Shown piece by piece: positions 54,845 through 61,637 of a stretch of 61,637 nt of DNA. Every line of letters starts with the position of its first letter. Position 1 is the stretch's first letter. The position numbers and the translations under genes were made by a program. The notes beneath the pieces were generated by a model. It saw only the letters and a program-made list of their open reading frames with translations, searched no databases and was not told where the DNA came from. The DNA is from Enterococcus sp. (GTDB lineage Bacteria > Bacillota > Bacilli > Lactobacillales > Enterococcaceae): NCBI RefSeq assembly GCF_022711995.1, contig NZ_JALAHI010000158.1, forward strand, positions 1 through 61,637, read 5' to 3'.

Positions 54845-55450
54845 ATGCAATACTTTATCTCAGATACGCATTTTTTTCATGAAAAGTTACTAGGTCAAAA
54901 TGATTTTGCCCCTCGTCCCTTTGCTTCGGTCACAGAAATGCATCAGACGATGATCGCCAATTGGAACCAAGTAGTTCAAGAACAGGATACTGTCTATCAT
55001 TTAGGCGATATTGCGTTACACCCAAAACATGAAGCTGGATTTGCTGATATTTTAGCAATCTTAGTTCAGTTGCAAGGAAAAATCACGTTTATCAAAGGCA
55101 ATCATGACACTCGAGCTTTCTTTCGCTATTTAGCAAAGCATGATCCGGGCGTCTTGGGGGAACCTAAATTTTCCTTTGCAGATGTGGGGCTGTTATTGAA
55201 GTTTGATCACCATCAATACTTTTTAAGTCATTATCCGATGCTATTGGGTGTGACCAAAAATAGTCGCAACCTTCATGGACATATCCATCATCATAGTTTA
55301 CCTATCGCCGAGAACATCAATGTCGGTGTCGATGCGCCAGAACTGTCATTTCTTCCCCAGCCGTGGCCCTTTGGCCGCCCGATTTCCGAGAATCAATTAG
55401 CGCAGATTTTTCAAGCTAAGCAGGCAGAGCTTCAGCAGGCATTTCACTGA
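54845..55450 (+). CDS. metallophosphoesterase (calcineurin-like)
   Basis: 201 residues. The metal-binding motifs are in order: SDTHFFH (D-x-H), LGDIALH (GD-xx), KGNHDTR (GNHD), SHYP and HGHIHHH (GHxH). Short cytosolic phosphoesterase of unknown substrate. AAAGGAAGAG precedes the ATG. Confidence 0.92.
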   Translation: MQYFISDTHFFHEKLLGQNDFAPRPFASVTEMHQTMIANWNQVVQEQDTVYHLGDIALHPKHEAGFADILAILVQLQGKITFIKGNHDTRAFFRYLAKHDPGVLGEPKFSFADVGLLLKFDHHQYFLSHYPMLLGVTKNSRNLHGHIHHHSLPIAENINVGVDAPELSFLPQPWPFGRPISENQLAQIFQAKQAELQQAFH

Positions 55451-55464
55451 GAAATAACAAGGAA

Positions 55465-55512
55465 AACCACATTTAAAAAAGGATAGCGATCTATCCTTTT
55501 TTAAATGTGGTT
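55465..55512. terminator. 22-bp perfect palindrome, bidirectional terminator
   Basis: 55465-55486 pairs without mismatch with 55491-55512, tetraloop CGAT. The arm contains a run of six A then GGATAG, so each strand carries T-runs within the stem. Terminates the metallophosphoesterase gene. Confidence 0.75.
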
Positions 55513-55653
55513 GATAGCAAGACCAACTTTCTACTTTTAGGGGCTCAAAGAGGGAGCCTGAAAACAAAAAATAAACGCTCTCAAGCTTTATCATTTGATG
55601 GATATTTAAGAAATGTGTATGCTTGAATTAGAAAGTAGTAAAGGAGGTTGCCT

Positions 55654-56217
55654 ATGCGTAAGATTTCTAAAGTGGTCATGATCGTTGGGTTGCTGTTATT
55701 GTTACTCATCTTTTTCTTTGGCATGATTGTGAACCAGCAAGCAGTAGATTTGCCATTCTACTTGATTCCGTTGCGAGAATATCCATGGATCGGAACATCG
55801 ATCAATATGTTTCTATTCTGGGCTTGTGTCGGATTTGCACTGTTGACGATCATTGGTATTATTGTGGTCTTGTTCTTTCCAAGCCGCTCGGATCAGCTAG
55901 TCATCCAGCAAAAAACTGGGGAATTAGTGATTCAGAAGAAAGCGTTGGAACATTTTGTTTTGCAAAAGGTCCAGCAAGCTGATTTTATCCATTCGCCATC
56001 AGTCAAGGTCAAGATCATCAAGCACAAAGTCCGAGTCATGATCGATGGAGAGATGAAACAGACCGCAGCCATCCCACAGCAACAAGAAGCATTGGTTGGT
56101 GAGATCGGCAATCAACTTCAAACACTCTTTGGTGTTACCCATGATATTCAAACCGAAGTTGTTTTGAAAGATGCTGAAGAAACACGAGAACATCACACAC
56201 AACCACGTGTCGTTTAG
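55654..56217 (+). CDS. amaP: alkaline shock response membrane anchor protein AmaP
   Basis: 187 residues. Two membrane helices (about 7-28 and 48-72) are followed by a cytoplasmic domain (about 90-175) typical of AmaP, which tethers Asp23 to the membrane. AAAGGAGGTTG precedes the ATG at 55654. First gene of amaP-DUF2273-asp23. Confidence 0.92.
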   Translation: MRKISKVVMIVGLLLLLLIFFFGMIVNQQAVDLPFYLIPLREYPWIGTSINMFLFWACVGFALLTIIGIIVVLFFPSRSDQLVIQQKTGELVIQKKALEHFVLQKVQQADFIHSPSVKVKIIKHKVRVMIDGEMKQTAAIPQQQEALVGEIGNQLQTLFGVTHDIQTEVVLKDAEETREHHTQPRVV

Positions 56218-56229
56218 GAGGAGAAAAAG

Positions 56230-56424
56230 ATGAAAGAATGGCTCGAACAAAATAAGATCCCAGTTATCTTTGCAGCATGTGGATTGATACTAGCAATTCT
56301 CTTTCTGACCGTTGGCTTTTTGAAAGCATTGCTGCTACTGATTTTTACAGCACTAGGAGGGTATCTGGGCTTCTACCTCAAAGAGATCGGGTTCTTTGAT
56401 CAATTTCAAAAGCCGCGGCGTTAA
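56230..56424 (+). CDS. DUF2273 small membrane protein
   Basis: 64 residues with two adjacent hydrophobic helices (about 10-28 and 30-50) and charged ends (MKEWLEQNK; FQKPRR). The DUF2273 protein regularly sits between amaP and asp23. GGAGGAG precedes the ATG, 12 bp after amaP. Confidence 0.92.
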   Translation: MKEWLEQNKIPVIFAACGLILAILFLTVGFLKALLLLIFTALGGYLGFYLKEIGFFDQFQKPRR

Positions 56425-56475
56425 TGTTCAATAAGTATGCGTATAATTTTTAAAAAGATATAGGAGGAATGGACA

Positions 56476-57000
56476 ATGGAAAATCAAGTAAAACCAACAA
56501 CTACTGCAGGTGTTAAAGGAGAATTGACTTACGAAGATAAAGTGATTCAAAAGATCGTCGGAATTGCACTGGAATCCGTAGATGGATTATTAACGGTTGA
56601 CGGTGGCTTCTTCTCAAATATCGCAGGAAAATTAGTGAATACAGATGATGTTACTTCCGGCATCAATGTGGAAGTTGGTAAAAAACAAGTAGCAGTTGAT
56701 TTAGATATCGTAGCAGAATACGGTAGCGATATGACTGCCATTTACGACCAAATCAAAGAAGTCGTTTCGACTCAAGTCAACAAAATGACAAACTTAGAAG
56801 TAATCGAAGTAAACGTCAATGTAGCAGATGTTAAAACTCGTGAACAATTTGAAAAAGATTCAGAAACGGTTCAAGACAAAGTGAGCAGTGCAGCAGAAAC
56901 AACGGGGGATTTTGCTTCTAAACAAACACGTAAAGCGAAAGGCGCATTTAACAAAACGGCTACTCGCATCCAAGAAAACAACGAACCACGGGTTCAATAA
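56476..57000 (+). CDS. Asp23/Gls24 family envelope stress protein
   Basis: 174 residues. The Asp23 domain (about 15-115, GELTYEDKVIQKIVGIALESVDG) is followed by a hydrophilic Lys/Gln-rich tail. Related to enterococcal Gls24, a general stress and bile-tolerance protein that localises near the membrane through AmaP. AGGAGGAATGG precedes the ATG. Confidence 0.93.
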   Translation: MENQVKPTTTAGVKGELTYEDKVIQKIVGIALESVDGLLTVDGGFFSNIAGKLVNTDDVTSGINVEVGKKQVAVDLDIVAEYGSDMTAIYDQIKEVVSTQVNKMTNLEVIEVNVNVADVKTREQFEKDSETVQDKVSSAAETTGDFASKQTRKAKGAFNKTATRIQENNEPRVQ

Positions 57001-57014
57001 TTACGACAACTATC

Positions 57015-57050
57015 AAAAACAGGCTAGCTGATGGGCTAGTCTGTTTTTTT
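57015..57050 (+). terminator. terminator of the asp23 operon
   Basis: AAACAGGCTAGC pairs with GCTAGTCTGTTT (one G-U) and is followed by a T-run. Confidence 0.85.
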
Positions 57051-57098
57051 GTTCAAATCGTTTTCAGTCAAAACTGGATTGAAAGCTGCCTCTGTAAG

Positions 57099-57821
57099 TC
57101 ACAGCCAAAAACACCAATAATTCATCCCTTCAGCAGCGAGCAGTTCATTCGTGAAAGCTTGTTTGTAGTGACTTTTTTCAGGTGAATCATTGGGATCAAG
57201 CACTTGAATTCCGCCTTCTTTATTTAATGCCAACACCATCAGATGACCAGTAGTGGTAAAGGTTCCCGGCTTTACGGAGACAATGACAGGAAAACCTTGC
57301 TGGATCATTTTGTAAGCTTCCGCGAAAGAATTCCCCAAATCTAAGAATTGATAGCCAAAATGTTCAGCAAACTGCGGAAAAATTTGCCAGCTAGTGCCTT
57401 GATCAGCAAGATAAAATCGGTTGCCTGCCCAGTTGAGAATATCATCAGGTTCAGGTGCTTGGTTTCGCCAAAAAGCATCGATCATTGCTAAAGATGCAAT
57501 AGCACAGCCATTAGCCGCAAAGGTGTTTTGCTTTTCCACAGAGCCATAATGTTTCATGCCCCAACGTTCGTCTCTTTGCAAAATCAAAGGCACTTGTTGC
57601 GTACCTGGCAATACTTCTTGCAAGGCTTGATTGGCTTCTTCTGAAAATGCTTGAGGTACTAATTCTACCGCTTGCAGGGCAGAAGGATTCACGCTGTCAA
57701 ATACAAAGTGTCGCAAAAGGATACCACCAACGACAGTAACCAGTAAGACAAGAAGGCTGATTTTGACGGGATTTTTTGGCGGTTTTCTGTTTCTGCTGCC
57801 AACAAGTGCGCGATTTTTCAT
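57099..57821 (-). CDS. C39-like papain-fold peptidase, membrane-anchored or secreted
   Basis: 240 residues from the ATG at 57821, preceded by AAAGGGGT. The in-frame extension to 57881 lacks such a site. A basic N-terminus and one hydrophobic helix (about 22-42) precede an extracellular C39-like domain. Its Cys is in NGCAIASLAM, its His in TTGHLMVL, and its Asn/Asp in LDPNDS. Likely cleaves peptides or acts at the wall; the substrate is unknown. Convergent with the asp23 operon. Confidence 0.85.
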   Translation of the reverse strand: MKNRALVGSRNRKPPKNPVKISLLVLLVTVVGGILLRHFVFDSVNPSALQAVELVPQAFSEEANQALQEVLPGTQQVPLILQRDERWGMKHYGSVEKQNTFAANGCAIASLAMIDAFWRNQAPEPDDILNWAGNRFYLADQGTSWQIFPQFAEHFGYQFLDLGNSFAEAYKMIQQGFPVIVSVKPGTFTTTGHLMVLALNKEGGIQVLDPNDSPEKSHYKQAFTNELLAAEGMNYWCFWL

Positions 57822-59284
<1,463 letters not shown>

Positions 59285-59295
59285 GCTTTACTAAA

Positions 59296-59343
59296 AACAA
59301 GTCTGATTTTGATGGAACATTTCAAGATCAGGCTTGTTTTCTT
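59296..59343 (+). terminator. terminator of mnmA
   Basis: AACAAGTCTGAT (59296-59307) pairs with ATCAGGCTTGTT (59327-59338), one G-U, followed by T residues. Confidence 0.75.
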
Positions 59344-59430
59344 TTGGAGATCCACGGAACTGTAGCCAATACCGAAAAGAGTGTAACCTGTGGTACTATA
59401 GAAATTGAACCAATGGTTATTGATTTGTAG

Positions 59431-61071
<1,641 letters not shown>

Positions 61072-61092
61072 ACTTTTTCGAAAGTAACCAGT

Positions 61093-61210
61093 AACTATCA
61101 GTTAACTAAAGTAGCAGAGAAAAGTTTCATGTTTGAAACAAGCAGACCCAGAAATTCAGGAATTGGTCTAAATGAATTTTTCTCAGACCCTCAGTTGACT
61201 GATAGTTTTT
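61093..61210 (+). ncRNA. multibranch RNA structure ending in a T-run after dexB
   Basis: P1: 61093-61107 with 61193-61207 (15 bp, one G-U). P2: GAGAAAA 61117-61123 with TTTTCTC 61178-61184. Inside P2 are two hairpins, GTTTCA/TGAAAC (61124-61129/61134-61139) and AGACC/GGTCT (61144-61148/61165-61169). The closing arm runs into TTTTTG. It may simply terminate dexB, but the ordered junction is more elaborate than a normal terminator. Confidence 0.45.
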
Positions 61211-61637
61211 GTGCTTAAGACGCGCTGAATGGCGAATGTTTTTTGAATCAAAAGGATAAGTTGCGGATTCTAAGTTAGCTAGTTTGGGTTTGTGATCCTA
61301 TGTAAGAAAGGGTGCTTTTTTAAGTGAAGTGGTAACGGTGAGGGTAACAGAATATGGTCAAAAGCAAGTGTTCTCTTTGCAAGCTATGATAAATGACAAG
61401 CGTTTCGTGAAAAGGTAGTACTGAAAGTAAACTATGTGTAAGGGATGCTAATTCTCAAAATGTTCAGAAAATGCTCTGTTTCTGGACACTCTTCTTTTAA
61501 TCAAAATGTAGTGATACCTTGTTTTTTATTTACTAACTCGTGAATAGATCTAATTTCAGTTAAATTTTAGAGTCGATGAGTTTTAGAATCCTCCTTTATT
61601 GAAGTCAGAAACTTTTTTTTGACCGCTACTTCTATAC
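61211..61637. other. gene-free right edge
   Basis: AT-rich sequence without an open frame of credible length, ribosome-binding site or recognisable repeat. The window ends before the next gene. Confidence 0.5.

Noticed and set aside
54645-54893. 82-residue plus-strand frame before the metallophosphoesterase
   Set aside because: Lies within the folded intergenic unit, overlaps the start of the next gene and matches no family.

Overview
The window looks like a low-GC Firmicute chromosome segment, most likely an Enterococcus. The indicators are WxL-domain surface proteins with their DUF916/DUF3324 partner, LPxTG proteins ending in enterococcal-type anchors, two Mga-type regulators, Lactobacillales-style Met T-boxes, and the amaP/DUF2273/Asp23 stress operon. 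Co-occurrence of arginine biosynthesis and L-rhamnose genes suggests the casseliflavus/gallinarum group, but I cannot prove the species from sequence alone. No phage, integrase, transposase, CRISPR, tRNA or rRNA gene was seen. All genes look intact.

Layout. 0.3-11.8 kb: a cell-surface (csc/WxL) cluster with a 1,639-residue beta-helix WxL protein, a mini LPATG protein, three tandem small WxL proteins, a DUF916/DUF3324 membrane anchor, a sortase with an extra C-terminal membrane helix, an unknown secreted protein and an Mga-like regulator. 11.9-13.5 kb: TetR regulator, low-MW tyrosine phosphatase, unknown basic protein. 13.45-13.9 kb is gene-free but structured: a 110-nt rod-like hairpin, then two tandem minus-strand small-RNA genes with conserved promoters and terminator loops but different terminator stems. 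13.95-20.2 kb (minus): a second Mga-like regulator, BrnQ, a lysine-riboswitch-controlled amino-acid ABC transporter, and a small membrane protein. 20.4-23.1 kb: a compact sirtuin / acetyltransferase-chorismate mutase fusion / NiaR / isochorismatase-like operon. 23.1-28.1 kb: two tandem T-boxes and a degenerate repeat block in front of metN-metI-metQ and an M20 amidohydrolase. 28.1-32.9 kb: peptide deformylase (minus) and the mupG-murQ-murP MurNAc recycling operon.

33-38.7 kb: an LPKTG surface protein, then a TetR regulator with a triple operator driving a heterodimeric ABC exporter. 38.8-43.2 kb: argD-argC-argJ-argB with an ArgR-type promoter. 43.4-46.3 kb: CppA-like VOC protein, serine hydrolase, mannose-6-phosphate isomerase. 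46.6-52.4 kb: an AraC regulator divergent from rhaB-rhaA-rhaD-fucO. 52.8-59.3 kb: cysteine desulfurase and DUF1831, then a metallophosphoesterase, the amaP-DUF2273-asp23 operon and a C39-like peptidase, then mnmA. 59.4-61.1 kb: a GH13 glucan 1,6-alpha-glucosidase. The right end is gene-free and holds a terminator-like multibranch RNA structure.

The most novel-looking material is non-coding. The paired small RNAs at 13.63-13.87 kb carry an unpaired segment complementary to a Shine-Dalgarno plus AUG region, which closely fits the start regions of two WxL genes in this window. Several other long, ordered inverted structures lie between operons. Among proteins, the maltose-acetyltransferase-like/chorismate mutase fusion in a NAD-themed operon and the two-helix sortase of the WxL cluster deserve attention.
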